DNA of 64,000 bases from positions 62,001 through 126,000 of the forward strand of contig NZ_RXZH01000004.1 of the NCBI RefSeq assembly GCF_003970385.1, read 5' to 3'. Positions 17,774 through 27,990 of the stretch are shown piece by piece (positions within the stretch are counted from its first letter, which is position 1; every line of letters begins with the position of its first letter). This stretch comes from Vibrio aquaticus. GTDB lineage: Bacteria > Pseudomonadota > Gammaproteobacteria > Enterobacterales > Vibrionaceae. A program made the translations under genes and the position numbers. The notes under the pieces are model-generated. The model was given only the letters and a program-made list of their open reading frames with translations, made no database searches and had not been told where the DNA came from.

Positions 17774-18854
17774 TACCAGCCTCCTGCTTAATTACTTGCA
17801 CTTGCATTCCATCTCTTAGTTTTGAAACACCGGCAATCACAACGGTTTGTTCATTGGTTAAGCCTTCTAAAATCTGCACGGAATCTTTGCTCGCCTTACC
17901 AGCTTGGACAGGTTGTTTAGAGACCGTACTATCCGTATTGAGCACCCAAACAAACTTGTTCTCTCGCCCGAGCTCATCCCCATCTGCGTTAAAGATCGCT
18001 TCAACTGGGACTTGAACACCGCGGTTAAGATCAAGGCCAATATCTTCCCCTTTAGACGTCACTTCGACTGCCATACCATCAAGAATGTACTCTTGCTCTG
18101 GCATTGGAAGAGAGAGTGTCACCGTAAAGGTTCCCGTTGCTGGGTCAGGCTCAGTGGTAAATTCCTTGATCTGTGCACTGTATTCATTGCCGCTTGGCAC
18201 TTTTACTACCGCGTTCACTTTCTCTAAACCTTTCTGGCTTGGCTGATTGACATACAAACGGTCAGGAAGCTGAATCAAAACCTCAACGCTTTCAACACTG
18301 TGTATATTCACCACTTGCTGACCCACTTGAATATTCTCAAATTGGTCTGCACTCACGCGTGAAATAATGCCGTCAACCGGCGCTTTCAGCTGAGTAAAGG
18401 AAAGGCGTAACTTAGAAAGTTGTAGCTCTGCATAGGCAATCTGACGATTCGCCGCAATTTCATCGAATTGAGATTTTGCGAGAAGCCCTTTATCAACCAA
18501 CGGCTTCGAACGTTTGTACTGACTATTGACCACACTGTAACGTGCACTTGCGTTGTCTACGTCTAATTGATAGTCGGTAGGATCCAACTCAGCAATCAGA
18601 TCGCCTTTTTTAAGTTGGTCACCTTCTTTGACGTAAATTTTGCTTATCTCACCCGCCACACGAAAGCTTAAGTGGGAACGCTCAGCGGCATTCGCTACAG
18701 CAGGGAAATAGAGTCGGTCTTCATTGACAATATGGTCTGAGAGTTCAAGCACTTTGACTTTCGGTGTACCAAAATCGACGTACTGTGGCTCACCACCACA
18801 ACCGACTAAGAGCGCAGAAGATGACAATGCGCATAGAGTTAACCATTGCTTCAT
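17766..18854 (-). CDS. vexJ: RND efflux periplasmic adaptor (second of two)
   Basis: 362 codons from the ATG at 18854; the longer reading from 18884 lies within the previous gene, and GAGGG supports the inner ATG. A lipoprotein signal is visible (ALLVGC, Cys near residue 19). The order is typical of membrane fusion proteins: barrel-sandwich half (HLSFRVAGEISKIYVKEGDQLKKGDLIAELDPTDY), short helical hairpin, second lipoyl half (LKAPVDGIISRV), then beta-barrel. It bridges the RND pump and TolC. Two non-identical adaptors in one operon suggest a heteromeric adaptor ring. Confidence 0.9.
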   Translation of the reverse strand: MKQWLTLCALSSSALLVGCGGEPQYVDFGTPKVKVLELSDHIVNEDRLYFPAVANAAERSHLSFRVAGEISKIYVKEGDQLKKGDLIAELDPTDYQLDVDNASARYSVVNSQYKRSKPLVDKGLLAKSQFDEIAANRQIAYAELQLSKLRLSFTQLKAPVDGIISRVSADQFENIQVGQQVVNIHSVESVEVLIQLPDRLYVNQPSQKGLEKVNAVVKVPSGNEYSAQIKEFTTEPDPATGTFTVTLSLPMPEQEYILDGMAVEVTSKGEDIGLDLNRGVQVPVEAIFNADGDELGRENKFVWVLNTDSTVSKQPVQAGKASKDSVQILEGLTNEQTVVIAGVSKLRDGMQVQVIKQEAGNE

Positions 18855-18855
18855 C

Positions 18856-19887
18856 TTATAACCCTCGCTCTTTAACCCATTCACGGACTTTTATACCTGG
18901 CTCAATACCACTGACACCCGATACGATAATTTGGTCACCTTCATTTAGGCCACTCTTAACTTGGCGTTTTTCATCCAACAGCACTTGAGCTTTTGCAACA
19001 ATACCCTGCGTATCAACACGCCAAACATACATCTGGCCATTTTCATTAATCAATGCTGATTCAGGAATACGTGTCGCACCGGTTGAATCCACCTCGACAT
19101 GAACAGAGCCGGCCATACCTGGCAAGATACCCACGTCATTCGGACGTTCCATCACCATCGTCACTTTGTAAGAACCGGTCTTAGGATCCGCTTCGGTGTC
19201 GACTTCTTGGAAAATCAACTCATACTGATTTTCTGGGAACGCATCAAACGTCATCATTGCGTTCAAGTTTATCCCGCTAGCAAAGCGATTGAGCAGATGA
19301 TCTGGTAGTTGGAAGATCACCTTCATGAGCTGGTTGGTTTGAATATTCATTACCCCTTGTTTCGAAGCAATGTATTCGTGCGTTTCAGCGGGAATGATCG
19401 AAATTGTCCCATCATACGGGGCGACAAGTTGAGTGTAGCGTAGGTTAGCGCGAGCTTGCTCTAACGTCGCTTTCGCCGAATTGTGATTCGCTTTCGCTTG
19501 GTCAAAATCTTGCTCAGACACCACTTTGTCTTTGCGTAGTTTTTTATAACGCTGATATTGAACATCCGCTAAGCGAAACTGGGCTTCTGCTTGTTTAGCA
19601 AGTAATGAATATTCGTCAGGATTAAGGGAGGCTAGTACATCACCTTTTTGGACTTGCTGCCCCGATAGAACGTCAATAGATTGCATTTGACCTGGAACTC
19701 GGAAGGCTAATACCGCTTTATCGCCGGCTTCAGATGTCGCAGGAAAGGTTCTTTCAAACTGAGCATTGCCTACTGAAACGGTGAATAATTTGGCGGGTCT
19801 TGAGTCGGGTTCTGGAACAGGGGGAAGCTCCTTACCGCAGCCACTCAGTGCTGCTGTTATCGCGAGGAGCAATATAGGTTTTTGCAT
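18856..19887 (-). CDS. vexI: RND efflux periplasmic adaptor (first of two)
   Basis: 343 codons from the ATG at 19887, a more normal start than the TTG two codons upstream. Lipobox ALSGC, Cys at residue 17. Lipoyl halves are AFRVPGQMQSIDVLSGQQVQKGDVLASLNPDEY and LVAPYDGTISII, flanking a coiled-coil hairpin (AQFRLADVQYQRYKKL with AKATLEQARANLRYTQL). It is the promoter-proximal gene of vexIJK, separated from vexJ by 1 bp. It differs clearly from VexJ and so is not a recent duplicate. Confidence 0.9.
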   Translation of the reverse strand: MQKPILLLAITAALSGCGKELPPVPEPDSRPAKLFTVSVGNAQFERTFPATSEAGDKAVLAFRVPGQMQSIDVLSGQQVQKGDVLASLNPDEYSLLAKQAEAQFRLADVQYQRYKKLRKDKVVSEQDFDQAKANHNSAKATLEQARANLRYTQLVAPYDGTISIIPAETHEYIASKQGVMNIQTNQLMKVIFQLPDHLLNRFASGINLNAMMTFDAFPENQYELIFQEVDTEADPKTGSYKVTMVMERPNDVGILPGMAGSVHVEVDSTGATRIPESALINENGQMYVWRVDTQGIVAKAQVLLDEKRQVKSGLNEGDQIIVSGVSGIEPGIKVREWVKERGL

Positions 19888-20019
19888 TATCAATTATCCA
19901 TTTGTAGCGATTAGTTACAAAGATAGATGAATGCTAACGCGAGTGCCAGATGAATTGGAGTAAATTATTATGAAAATTAGTAATTTGGCGTTCAGTGAGT
20001 AGGAAGTCGCAAAACTGAA

Positions 20020-20048
20020 AAAACCGCTTCAGGCAATGAAGCGGTTTT
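20020..20048 (-). terminator. Terminator of the pspABC operon
   Basis: A 12-bp stem AAAACCGCTTCA/TGAAGCGGTTTT with a 5-nt loop and a T-run on the minus strand, 9 bp beyond the pspC stop. Confidence 0.92.
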
Positions 20049-20056
20049 ATGAGGAG

Positions 20057-20446
20057 TTAGAGGGATTGAAATTCTCGGTTAACCTTAAACGCATCGGAAG
20101 TGACATAGGCTTCGAGGCTTTGCACTTGACCTTCAAGGCGATCAAAGTCTTTTTCAATCGTATTTAATAACACTTCCGGCGTTTGCCCTTGCTTCCAAGG
20201 CTTGTTTTTGAGCTTATGTTCTTGCTCCGCTTTCATCGCCTCAACATAATTGGCCGGTTGCTTTTCAATCATGAGCGTCATTGCAATATAAGCGAGTATG
20301 ACAAGGAAACTGCCACCCAGTAACGCCGCAGAAATAACTAAAATTCGAACCAACCAAACCTCAAGAGAGAAGTAGTTCGCTAAACCAGCGCAAACGCCAG
20401 TAATTTTGCCGTTAGCCGTATCTCGGTAAAGTTCTCTCTTAATCAT
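20057..20446 (-). CDS. pspC: Phage shock protein C
   Basis: 129 codons from the ATG at 20446 (MIKRELYRDTANGK), the conserved PspC start; the reading that begins at 20476 lies inside pspB. The PspC domain is visible as GKITGVCAGLANYFSLEVWLVR followed by one membrane helix (VISAALLGGSFLVILAYIAM), then a cytoplasmic helical tail. PspC with PspB relieves PspA inhibition of PspF when the inner membrane is stressed. It overlaps the pspB stop by 8 bp. Confidence 0.95.
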   Translation of the reverse strand: MIKRELYRDTANGKITGVCAGLANYFSLEVWLVRILVISAALLGGSFLVILAYIAMTLMIEKQPANYVEAMKAEQEHKLKNKPWKQGQTPEVLLNTIEKDFDRLEGQVQSLEAYVTSDAFKVNREFQSL

Positions 20447-20672
20447 AACGGCGTCTCCACGTTGGTGACTCCGCATCCAAAATACGTTCTAACGTATCAA
20501 CACGCTTTTGCATGCTTTCGGCTTTTTCGGATAATGCTTCTAAACGCTGAAGGTCTTCTGTCGATAGACCCGTACTCGCGTTCTTTTTGCTTCGGTAGTG
20601 CAAAAACAGCCACAACGGAGCGACGAAAATCAGAAAGACAATCAGCGGGCCCGCAATGAGAAATGATGACAT
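20439..20672 (-). CDS. pspB: Phage shock protein B
   Basis: 77 codons. There is an N-terminal membrane helix (FLIAGPLIVFLIFVAPLWLFLHY), a basic patch and then a coiled-coil (LEALSEKAESMQKRVDTLERIL), exactly the PspB layout. PspB acts with PspC as inner-membrane sensor partner that draws PspA from PspF. It lies between pspA and pspC in the normal pspABC order, 73 bp downstream of pspA. Confidence 0.95.
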   Translation of the reverse strand: MSSFLIAGPLIVFLIFVAPLWLFLHYRSKKNASTGLSTEDLQRLEALSEKAESMQKRVDTLERILDAESPTWRRRYD

Positions 20673-20745
20673 ATATAACTCCTTAGTGGGGAAAGGTGAC
20701 GTTGCCAGTCACCTTTCCGGCTAAACGATGGATTACAGGTAGGAA

Positions 20746-21414
20746 TTACTTTTTATCTTCCATCTGCTGCTTTAGCTTTTCAAGCTCTTGTTCAATTTCA
20801 TCTTGCGCTTTTAGCTCTGCAAACTCTTGATCAAGTGACTTCGCGTTACCTGTTTTTGCATACAAGTCCGCTTCCGCTTCCATCTCATCAATTTTACGTG
20901 AGTATTGTTCAAACTTAGCCATCGCTTCACTGGTACGTGCAGTATGTAAGTGCTTTTGTACATCACGGCGATTAGACGCGGTTTGACTACGAATCGCTAA
21001 CGCTTGCTGCTTTGCGCGAGTTTCAGTGATTTTGGTTTCGAGCTTACCAATTTCACCTGTCAGTTTCTCAATCGTTTCTTCTACTAGCGTTTGCTCTGTG
21101 TGAAGGCCTTTGAGCATATCTTGCAGCTTCTGTTTTTCGATCAATGCTGCACGCGCTAGATCTTCGCGCTGCTTGGCTAACGCTAATGTTGCCTTCTGTT
21201 GCCACTCTTCGATCGTTGCTTCGATCGATTCCACTTTGCGTGCCAGCTCTTTCTTGTCGGCGATCGCTTTCGCTGAATTAGTGCGCACTTCAACCAACGT
21301 ATCTTCCATTTCCTGAATAATAAGGCGAATCATTTTTTCAGGGTCTTCCGCTTTATCCAGTAGAGCGCTGATGTTTGAATTTACGATGTCTGCAAATCTA
21401 GAAAAAATACCCAT
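20746..21414 (-). CDS. pspA: Phage shock protein A
   Basis: 222 codons from the ATG at 21414 ([27 protein letters not shown]), the invariant PspA N-terminus, with AAGGAG upstream; a longer reading to 21456 is not supported. The rest is almost entirely alpha-helical coiled coil. PspA is an ESCRT-III-like protein that binds damaged inner membrane and otherwise inhibits the activator PspF, which is divergently encoded. A sigma-54 promoter stands upstream. Confidence 0.97.
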   Translation of the reverse strand: MGIFSRFADIVNSNISALLDKAEDPEKMIRLIIQEMEDTLVEVRTNSAKAIADKKELARKVESIEATIEEWQQKATLALAKQREDLARAALIEKQKLQDMLKGLHTEQTLVEETIEKLTGEIGKLETKITETRAKQQALAIRSQTASNRRDVQKHLHTARTSEAMAKFEQYSRKIDEMEAEADLYAKTGNAKSLDQEFAELKAQDEIEQELEKLKQQMEDKK

Positions 21415-21496
21415 AGCTAGGCTCCTTACAATGGTGATGTGAGGATGCGTCAGCACCCAATTGAATCGTGTTCATGTTTTATCTTGTTCTAAGTAT

Positions 21497-21513
21497 TCCA
21501 AGTTGCGTGCCAA
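21497..21513 (-). promoter_or_regulatory. Sigma-54 promoter of pspABC
   Basis: On the minus strand TTGGCAC (21507-21513) is followed after 5 nt by TTGGA (21497-21501). This matches the -24/-12 consensus TTGGCAC-N5-TTGCA with a single mismatch. It is placed about 83 bp before the pspA ATG and is oriented correctly. The divergent pspF encodes the needed activator, whose binding sites are expected in the roughly 100 bp between this box and pspF. Confidence 0.78.
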
Positions 21514-21620
21514 CTTTTAACACAAACAAAATCAAACACTTAACAAAACTACTATTGCAATAGGTTTATTGGTGTGATGAATTTAACCAACTAATGGTAA
21601 ATTTCGCCACGGAGTAGCGC

Positions 21621-22616
21621 ATGCAACAAAATTTGATAGGGGAATCACCGGCTTTCTTATCGGTTCTCGATAAAGTATCCAAAATTGCGGCCATTGAACG
21701 ACCTGTTCTGATTATTGGTGAACGAGGAACCGGTAAAGAGCTGATTGCTCAGCGCTTGCATTACCTCTCCAAACGTTGGGATCAACCATTAATATCATTA
21801 AATTGCTCAACGCTTAGCGAAGGCTTAATCGATTCAGAGCTATTTGGTCATGAACAAGGCGCTTTCACCGGTTCTAAAGGGCGTCATAAAGGGCGATTTG
21901 AACGTGCAGAAAATGGCACTCTGTTTTTGGATGAGTTAGCGACTGCTCCCTTACTTGTTCAAGAAAAGTTACTTCGAGTCATCGAATACGGTCAATATGA
22001 GCGAGTTGGTGGGCATCAGTTACTCAACGCCAACGTTCGTTTGGTGTGTGCCACCAATGCCGACTTACCGGAGATGGCGGCCAATGGTGAATTTAGAGCC
22101 GATCTGCTCGATAGACTGGCGTTTGACGTGATTCACCTCCCTCCGCTACGAGAGCGCCAAGAAGATATTTTGCTCTTGGCTGAATACTACGCCATCAAAA
22201 TGTGTCGAGAATTAGGATTTGAATACTTTGTGGGGTTCAGTTCTGAAGCGGAGCAATCACTGCAAGCTTATCATTGGCCCGGAAACGTGCGAGAGCTTAA
22301 AAACGTCATTGAGCGCGCGGTCTATCAACATGGTACTGCCGACTATCCTATTGAGTCTCTGATCTTCGACCCATTTCAATCTCACTGGGAAGCGAAAGAA
22401 GCCCTTCTATCGAAATCGAAACCAGAACAGCAACAAGCAGAGTTTTCGTTCCCTATCGATTACAAGCAGTGGCAAGAAGAGCAAGACCAACTCATACTCA
22501 AAGAGGCACTGGCCCAAAGTCAGTACAACCAAAAGCGTGCAGCTGAGCTTTTAGGGCTGAGTTATCATCAATTGCGTGGCATGGTTAGAAAGTATGATTT
22601 AACCAACGAGAGTTAA
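21621..22616 (+). CDS. pspF: Psp operon sigma-54 activator PspF
   Basis: 331 codons. It has the AAA+ domain without an N-terminal receiver, as in PspF. Walker A is GERGTGKE at residues 33-40 and Walker B is LFLDEL at 101-106. The sigma-54 contact loop is GAFTGS (80-85), where the canonical sequence is GAFTGA. A Fis-type helix-turn-helix is at the C-terminus (NQKRAAELLGLSYHQLRGM). It is divergent from pspA and would activate its sigma-54 promoter. Confidence 0.95.
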   Translation: MQQNLIGESPAFLSVLDKVSKIAAIERPVLIIGERGTGKELIAQRLHYLSKRWDQPLISLNCSTLSEGLIDSELFGHEQGAFTGSKGRHKGRFERAENGTLFLDELATAPLLVQEKLLRVIEYGQYERVGGHQLLNANVRLVCATNADLPEMAANGEFRADLLDRLAFDVIHLPPLRERQEDILLLAEYYAIKMCRELGFEYFVGFSSEAEQSLQAYHWPGNVRELKNVIERAVYQHGTADYPIESLIFDPFQSHWEAKEALLSKSKPEQQQAEFSFPIDYKQWQEEQDQLILKEALAQSQYNQKRAAELLGLSYHQLRGMVRKYDLTNES

Positions 22617-22731
22617 CCTATCATATTTGTGGTTTTACTTTGGTTACCCACGCTAAATAGTGGTAAATTATCGGGATTCTAGGGCATAATGGTGAGTTCC
22701 ATTGTGCTTTGTCCCAGACAAGTTTCTTTCT

Positions 22732-24351
22732 ATGAAAGCAATCACTCGTTTTACATTAGGTTTATTCAGCCTTGGCCTATTAGCTGGCTGTGGTGAAGAG
22801 ATTGATCACAACAAAATCCGCCAAAAAGGATTCGTTTATTGTGGTCAGAGCGGCCCTGCGACTTTTAACCCGCAGTTGGTCGACAGTGGCATTACGCCTG
22901 AAACCTTGAGTCCACAGCTGTTCAATACTTTACTGACACTCGATAATCGTACCTATCGCCCGCAAGCCAGTTTGGCAACGCAGTGGCAAGTTAACGCCGA
23001 GGGTACTGAATATACGTTTGATCTGCGTAAAGGCGTTGCTTTTCAAACCACGGCTTGGTTCACACCATCTCGTACTATGAATGCTGACGATGTCGTCTTC
23101 AGCTTTCGTCGTATCATAGATAGCACACACCCTTTTCATTATGTTGGCAGTGGGCTTTACCCTTGGTTCAGCGGTATAGACTTTCAGAATTTAGTTGTTG
23201 ATGTCGTTGCACTCTCTCAATACAAAGTCAGATTTACCCTAAGTCGACCTGACAACAGCTTTTTATCCAACATTGCCACCAGCCATGCGGTTATTCTGTC
23301 AAAAGAATATGCCGGCCAACTTGAGCTCAGTGATGAAAAAGGTATGCTCGATAGCCACCCAGTGGGCACGGGGCCATTCTACCTAGCGGACTACCAAGTC
23401 AATGATCTCATTCGTTTAAAGCGCCACGCTAACTATTGGCAAGCTAGACCAGAAATGGATCAAGTGGTCTTTGACATCTCTCAACGCGGAACGGGCACAC
23501 TCGCTAAACTGCTTCGCAATGAGTGCGATGTGCTTAATTCTCCGCTCTCGAGCCAACTACCTATCATCGAGCGTAATGATGACATCGAGCTCACGGCCAA
23601 ACCGGCTATGAATGTCTCTTTTGTCGCAGTGAATACCTCGCATCCGGCCCTAAACGATGCCCGTGTGCGTAAGGCGCTAAACTACGCTATTAACCGTCAG
23701 AATATTTTGGATTCGGTTTATTATGGAACGGGCAGCCAAGCCTATTCTGTTCTTCCGCCATCGTCTTGGGCGTATCACAAAGACGCGATTCAAATTCGTT
23801 TTGATCGTAACTACGCTATCGCACTGCTGCGAGAAGCGGGCTATAGCAACGGCCTTGAGCTCACTATGTCTGTGCCGCTTCAACCGCGGGCATACAACCC
23901 TAGCCCACGCAAGACAGCCGAGCTGATTCAGTCGAACCTCGCCGATGTGGGTATCAAACTCAATTTAATGGCCGATGACCGTTTTGATCGTACAACACTA
24001 GGTGATGACACCAACATCGACCTTTATCTGACAGGTTGGAGTGCCAATACTGGTGACCCTGACAACTTCTTTAGACCGTTACTGTCTTGTGATTCTGAAC
24101 GTGTAGGCTTAAACGTCTCAAGTTGGTGTAACCCTGACTTCGATTTCTTATTGGATCTCGCTTTAGAAGTTGATAAGCCTCGTTACCGACTTAACCTCTA
24201 TAAGCAAGCGCAGAACATCTTAAATGAGGAGTTTCCTGTCATTCCTCTTAACCATGGCATGCAGATGCAAGCACACCATCGTTCATTACAAGGATTTAAA
24301 GTGAGCCCATTTAATGCTCAGCCCTTTGATGCTGTTGAGAGGGTTAAATAA
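22732..24351 (+). CDS. sapA: Peptide ABC transporter substrate-binding lipoprotein SapA
   Basis: 539 codons from the ATG at 22732, giving a clean lipoprotein signal (LGLLAGC, Cys20); an upstream start at 22702 would spoil this. It is an SBP_bac_5/DppA-like protein with the family segments QLFNTLLTLD, YTFDLRKGVAFQ, HPVGTGPFYL and DARVRKALNYAINRQ. Sap systems are implicated in resistance to antimicrobial peptides, and Sap parts in potassium uptake and putrescine export. Its stop overlaps sapB (TAATG). Confidence 0.93.
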   Translation: MKAITRFTLGLFSLGLLAGCGEEIDHNKIRQKGFVYCGQSGPATFNPQLVDSGITPETLSPQLFNTLLTLDNRTYRPQASLATQWQVNAEGTEYTFDLRKGVAFQTTAWFTPSRTMNADDVVFSFRRIIDSTHPFHYVGSGLYPWFSGIDFQNLVVDVVALSQYKVRFTLSRPDNSFLSNIATSHAVILSKEYAGQLELSDEKGMLDSHPVGTGPFYLADYQVNDLIRLKRHANYWQARPEMDQVVFDISQRGTGTLAKLLRNECDVLNSPLSSQLPIIERNDDIELTAKPAMNVSFVAVNTSHPALNDARVRKALNYAINRQNILDSVYYGTGSQAYSVLPPSSWAYHKDAIQIRFDRNYAIALLREAGYSNGLELTMSVPLQPRAYNPSPRKTAELIQSNLADVGIKLNLMADDRFDRTTLGDDTNIDLYLTGWSANTGDPDNFFRPLLSCDSERVGLNVSSWCNPDFDFLLDLALEVDKPRYRLNLYKQAQNILNEEFPVIPLNHGMQMQAHHRSLQGFKVSPFNAQPFDAVERVK

Positions 24352-25313
24352 TGCTGCTCTATACCGTTAGGCGCTTAAACCTCTTCATCATTACCTTACT
24401 GATCCTGACCATGGTTGGCTTTAGTATCTTGCGTCTTGAACCAAGCTCCCCTTGGGCTATTCAAGACTTTTGGAACGGCTGGATGACCTACTTAGGTGAG
24501 CTAATGCAACTCAACTTTGGCGTGAACAAAGCCGGTGTGCCAATTTATGATGAGATTTCCGTCGTCTTCCCTGCCACGTTAGAACTGTGTTTGATTGCGT
24601 TTGTCATTTCATTGCTCATCGGCATCCCTATTGGCACGATCGCAGGCATGAAACAAGGTAAGTGGATAGACACGGCGATTTCCTTTACCTCTATGTCAGG
24701 GTATTCAGCACCTCTGTTTTGGATTGCGCTGTTGATGATCATGATCTTCTCGCTGCATTTTGAAATCTTTCCGGTTGCCGGCCGCTACGACCTTTTGTAC
24801 CAGATCGATCATGTCACTGGTTTTGCGCTGATCGATGCCTTTTTTGCCGACGGTCAATACCGAGCCCATGCACTGCAAAGTGTCATTGAACACCTTATCT
24901 TACCTTGCCTTGTACTGGCGTTAGCGCCAACCACTCAAGTTATTGGTTTGATGCGTACCTCAGTCAGTGAAGTGATGAGCCAAAACTATATTCGTGCGGC
25001 TCGAATTAAAGGTCTGTCAAACCGAGAAATCGTCACTCAGCACGTTATGCGTAACGCGATTCCACCTATCATCCCTAAAATTGGTGTCCAGCTTTCAAGT
25101 ATGTTGACCTTGGCGATCATCACTGAATCGATTTTTAACTGGCCGGGCATTGGCCGTTGGTTACTCGATGCTTTATCGAACCAAGATTATGTGGCGATTC
25201 AAGCAGGCGTTATTGTGGTTGCAACCTTAGTATTAACTGCAAATATCTTGTCTGATTTGATTGGTGCGATGATCAATCCGCTAGTAAGGAAAGAGTGGTA
25301 TGCTAACCGATAA
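24351..25313 (+). CDS. sapB: Peptide ABC transporter permease SapB
   Basis: 320 codons. It is a DppB-type permease with an N-terminal membrane helix (LNLFIITLLILTMVGFSIL) and five more helices. The coupling EAA loop is seen as NYIRAARIKGLSNREIVTQHVMRNAIPP. There is translational overlap with sapA upstream and a 14-bp overlap with sapC downstream, as in the standard sapABCDF operon. Confidence 0.94.
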   Translation: MLLYTVRRLNLFIITLLILTMVGFSILRLEPSSPWAIQDFWNGWMTYLGELMQLNFGVNKAGVPIYDEISVVFPATLELCLIAFVISLLIGIPIGTIAGMKQGKWIDTAISFTSMSGYSAPLFWIALLMIMIFSLHFEIFPVAGRYDLLYQIDHVTGFALIDAFFADGQYRAHALQSVIEHLILPCLVLALAPTTQVIGLMRTSVSEVMSQNYIRAARIKGLSNREIVTQHVMRNAIPPIIPKIGVQLSSMLTLAIITESIFNWPGIGRWLLDALSNQDYVAIQAGVIVVATLVLTANILSDLIGAMINPLVRKEWYANR

Positions 25314-26187
25314 CGTCTATCAAGAAGAGCAGATCCCGACTCAGTTCGAGCGCTTTTGGCGTAGCTTCCGAGCCAACAACCTGGCTATGTTTGGCCTGTG
25401 GTGCCTAGGGCTCATCGTCGTGCTTACCCTGATCTCACCGTGGATCACGCCACATGACCCTCAAGCGCAAACCGGTGAATTGTTGGTACCACCTTCATGG
25501 AACCCGGCAGGCACTGTCGAGTACTTCTTAGGAACCGATGATTTAGGCCGCGATATTCTGTCTCGTCTTATCGAAGGCTCTCAGCTGACCTTTGGCGCAG
25601 CGGTGATCATCACCTTCATCGCAACCGTCATTGGCTGCGTGATTGGCGTTCTTGCCGGTATGACTAAAGGCTTGCTTTCAAGTACGTTAAACCACTTGCT
25701 TGATACCGTCATGTCTATCCCATCACTGCTGTTGGCTATTATCTTCGTGGCGTTTCTCGGCTTTGGTGAGTTCAACATTCTACTGGCAATCTGTTTGGCG
25801 CTTATTCCCCGTTTCGTTCGCTCGGTCTATATTGCCGTGCACACCGAAGTAGAGAAAGACTACATCATGGCCGCTCGTTTAGATGGTGCAAATGACTTTT
25901 ACCTGCTGTGGAATTCCATCTTGCCTAATATCCTTGTCGTCATTGCTAGCGAAGTAACGTTGGCACTGTCGATTGCGATTTTAGATATTACTGCGCTTGG
26001 CTTCCTTGGTTTAGGCGCTCAAGCACCGAGTACCGAATGGGGCGCAATCTTGGGTGATTCCGTAGAGCTTATCTATCTAGCACCTTGGACAGTGACGCTA
26101 CCAGGACTTGCGATCATGTTTACCGTTATTGTTATTAATTTGGTTGGTGAAGGTGTTCGCCAAGCTCTAAACGCGGGGATCGAATAA
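25300..26187 (+). CDS. sapC: Peptide ABC transporter permease SapC
   Basis: 295 codons. DppC-type permease: an N-terminal cytoplasmic stretch leads into TM1 ([20 protein letters not shown]), then the typical [19 protein letters not shown], and the EAA loop [26 protein letters not shown]. It pairs with SapB to form the channel. It overlaps sapB at its start and sapD at its end (TAATG). Confidence 0.94.
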   Translation: MLTDNVYQEEQIPTQFERFWRSFRANNLAMFGLWCLGLIVVLTLISPWITPHDPQAQTGELLVPPSWNPAGTVEYFLGTDDLGRDILSRLIEGSQLTFGAAVIITFIATVIGCVIGVLAGMTKGLLSSTLNHLLDTVMSIPSLLLAIIFVAFLGFGEFNILLAICLALIPRFVRSVYIAVHTEVEKDYIMAARLDGANDFYLLWNSILPNILVVIASEVTLALSIAILDITALGFLGLGAQAPSTEWGAILGDSVELIYLAPWTVTLPGLAIMFTVIVINLVGEGVRQALNAGIE

Positions 26188-27200
26188 TGCCATTACTTGA
26201 TATTCGACACCTCACGATTGAGATTGAAACCCCACAAGGTTTGATGAAAGCCGTTGACCGCATGAGCCTGACCATGAACGAAGGTGAAATCCGCGGTCTG
26301 GTGGGTGAATCTGGATCAGGCAAGAGCTTGGTAGCAAAAGCGATCGTTGGCGTTTGTAAAGATAATTGGAAAGTAACGGCAGACCGAATGCGCTTAGGCA
26401 ATATCGACCTGCTTCAATTAACGCCCAAAGAGCGCCGCCGTGTTATTGCCCGTGATATCGCGATGATCTTCCAAGAACCTTCAACCTGTTTAGATCCTTC
26501 AGAAGAAGTGGGACGCCAGCTGATTGAAGCAATCCCTTCTCGTTCGTTTGAAGGAAAATGGTGGGAACGTTTTAAATGGCGCAGAAAGCAAGCTATTGCC
26601 CTACTCCATAAAGTCGGCATCAAAGATCACAAACAGATCATGAACAGCTACCCATATGAGCTGACGGATGGGGAATGTCAAAAGATCATGATTGCCATGG
26701 CGATTGCGGCAAAACCTAAGTTGCTGATTGCTGATGAACCAACCAATGACCTTGACCCAATAACCCAGTCGCAAATCTTACGCTTATTGAGTCGTATGAA
26801 CCAAGTTCATAACACCTCTATCATGTTGATTGGCCATGACTTAACCACCATCACCCAGTGGGCTACCCGTATTACTGTAATGTACTGCGGTCAATCTGTA
26901 GAGTCTGCCGACACGAAAAAGATCTTAGATAAACCTAAGCACCCATATACCGTGGCACTGCTTAAAGCGATGCCTGACTTTAGTGATTGGATTCCTCACA
27001 AAGAGAAGCTGCAATCGTTGCCTGGTACCATTCCGCCACTTCAGCACCTGCCGATTGGTTGTCGACTTGGTCCCCGTTGTCCATATGCTCAGCGTCAATG
27101 TGTCGAGATCCCAATGACTCGCCGTATTAAGAATCACAAGTTCGCTTGTCACTTCCCACTCAACCATTCGCCAAAAGAACGGGAGAAAAATAAAGCATGA
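26187..27200 (+). CDS. sapD: Peptide ABC transporter ATPase SapD
   Basis: 337 codons. Walker A is GESGSGKS near residues 39-46 and Walker B is [13 protein letters not shown]. In place of the LSGGQ signature it has TDGECQK, a change that is also known in E. coli SapD and so is a family trait rather than damage. The C-terminal oligopeptide-transporter ATPase extension has the CxxxxRCPxAxxxC-like pattern ([14 protein letters not shown]). It drives the SapBC channel with SapF. Confidence 0.94.
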   Translation: MPLLDIRHLTIEIETPQGLMKAVDRMSLTMNEGEIRGLVGESGSGKSLVAKAIVGVCKDNWKVTADRMRLGNIDLLQLTPKERRRVIARDIAMIFQEPSTCLDPSEEVGRQLIEAIPSRSFEGKWWERFKWRRKQAIALLHKVGIKDHKQIMNSYPYELTDGECQKIMIAMAIAAKPKLLIADEPTNDLDPITQSQILRLLSRMNQVHNTSIMLIGHDLTTITQWATRITVMYCGQSVESADTKKILDKPKHPYTVALLKAMPDFSDWIPHKEKLQSLPGTIPPLQHLPIGCRLGPRCPYAQRQCVEIPMTRRIKNHKFACHFPLNHSPKEREKNKA

Positions 27201-27982
27201 GTGCATTGCTAGAAGTTACCGATCTCTCTAAATCGTTTGTCACCCGTTCAGGCTTGTTCCGTAAAAAAGTCCAAGAGGCGGTAAAGCCTGTTAGCTTTAG
27301 CTTAGAAGCAGGGCAAACCATCGGCTTTATTGGTCAAAATGGTTCAGGAAAATCGACATTAGCGCGTATGCTTTCAGGCGTCGTGGAGCCGAGTTCGGGT
27401 GAAATTCGTGTCAACGGGGAACCGCTTGAACACAAAGACTATTCGACTCGCTGTAAGCTGATTCGAATGATCTTCCAAGACCCAAACACCTCTTTGAATC
27501 CGCGCATTCAGATCGGTCGAATTTTAGAAGGTCCACTAAAGCGAAATACCAATATGTCTCCTGAGGCGCGTATTAAACGTGTGAAAGAGACATTATTGCG
27601 TGTTGGTTTGCTTCCCGAACATGCGTATTTCTACCCTCAGATGCTGGCAACCGGCCAAAAACAGCGTGTCTGTCTTGCTCGAGCATTAATACTGCAACCT
27701 TCGGTTATCGTTGCTGATGAAGCGCTGAACGGTTTAGACATGGCAATGCGCTCTCAGATCATTAACTTGTTCTTAGAGCTGCAAGAAGAAATGGGCGTGT
27801 CTTTTGTCTATGTGTCTCAACACATTGGTGTCGTAAAGCACATTACCGACAAAATTATGGTGATGCATGAAGGTGTGGTCGTCGAGTCTGGCGATACGCA
27901 GCAAGTGCTCTCTTGTCCTGACCACCCAATTACTCAACGTCTTGTTGAGAGCCACTTTAATAAAGCGACTTGCTTTAAATAG
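27197..27982 (+). CDS. sapF: Peptide ABC transporter ATPase SapF
   Basis: 261 codons. Walker A is GQNGSGKST near residues 47-55 and Walker B is [12 protein letters not shown]. The signature motif is degenerate (ATGQKQR), as in other SapF proteins. The start overlaps the sapD stop (ATGA). It is the last canonical sap gene; the next ORF starts only 8 bp on and is probably cotranscribed. Confidence 0.94.
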   Translation: MSALLEVTDLSKSFVTRSGLFRKKVQEAVKPVSFSLEAGQTIGFIGQNGSGKSTLARMLSGVVEPSSGEIRVNGEPLEHKDYSTRCKLIRMIFQDPNTSLNPRIQIGRILEGPLKRNTNMSPEARIKRVKETLLRVGLLPEHAYFYPQMLATGQKQRVCLARALILQPSVIVADEALNGLDMAMRSQIINLFLELQEEMGVSFVYVSQHIGVVKHITDKIMVMHEGVVVESGDTQQVLSCPDHPITQRLVESHFNKATCFK

Positions 27983-27990
27983 GGACCACT

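Noticed and set aside
26680..26740. Degenerate ABC signature in SapD (DGECQK) as evidence of a broken ATPase
   Set aside because: The same type of change is known in SapD of E. coli; Walker A and B are intact, so it is a family trait.
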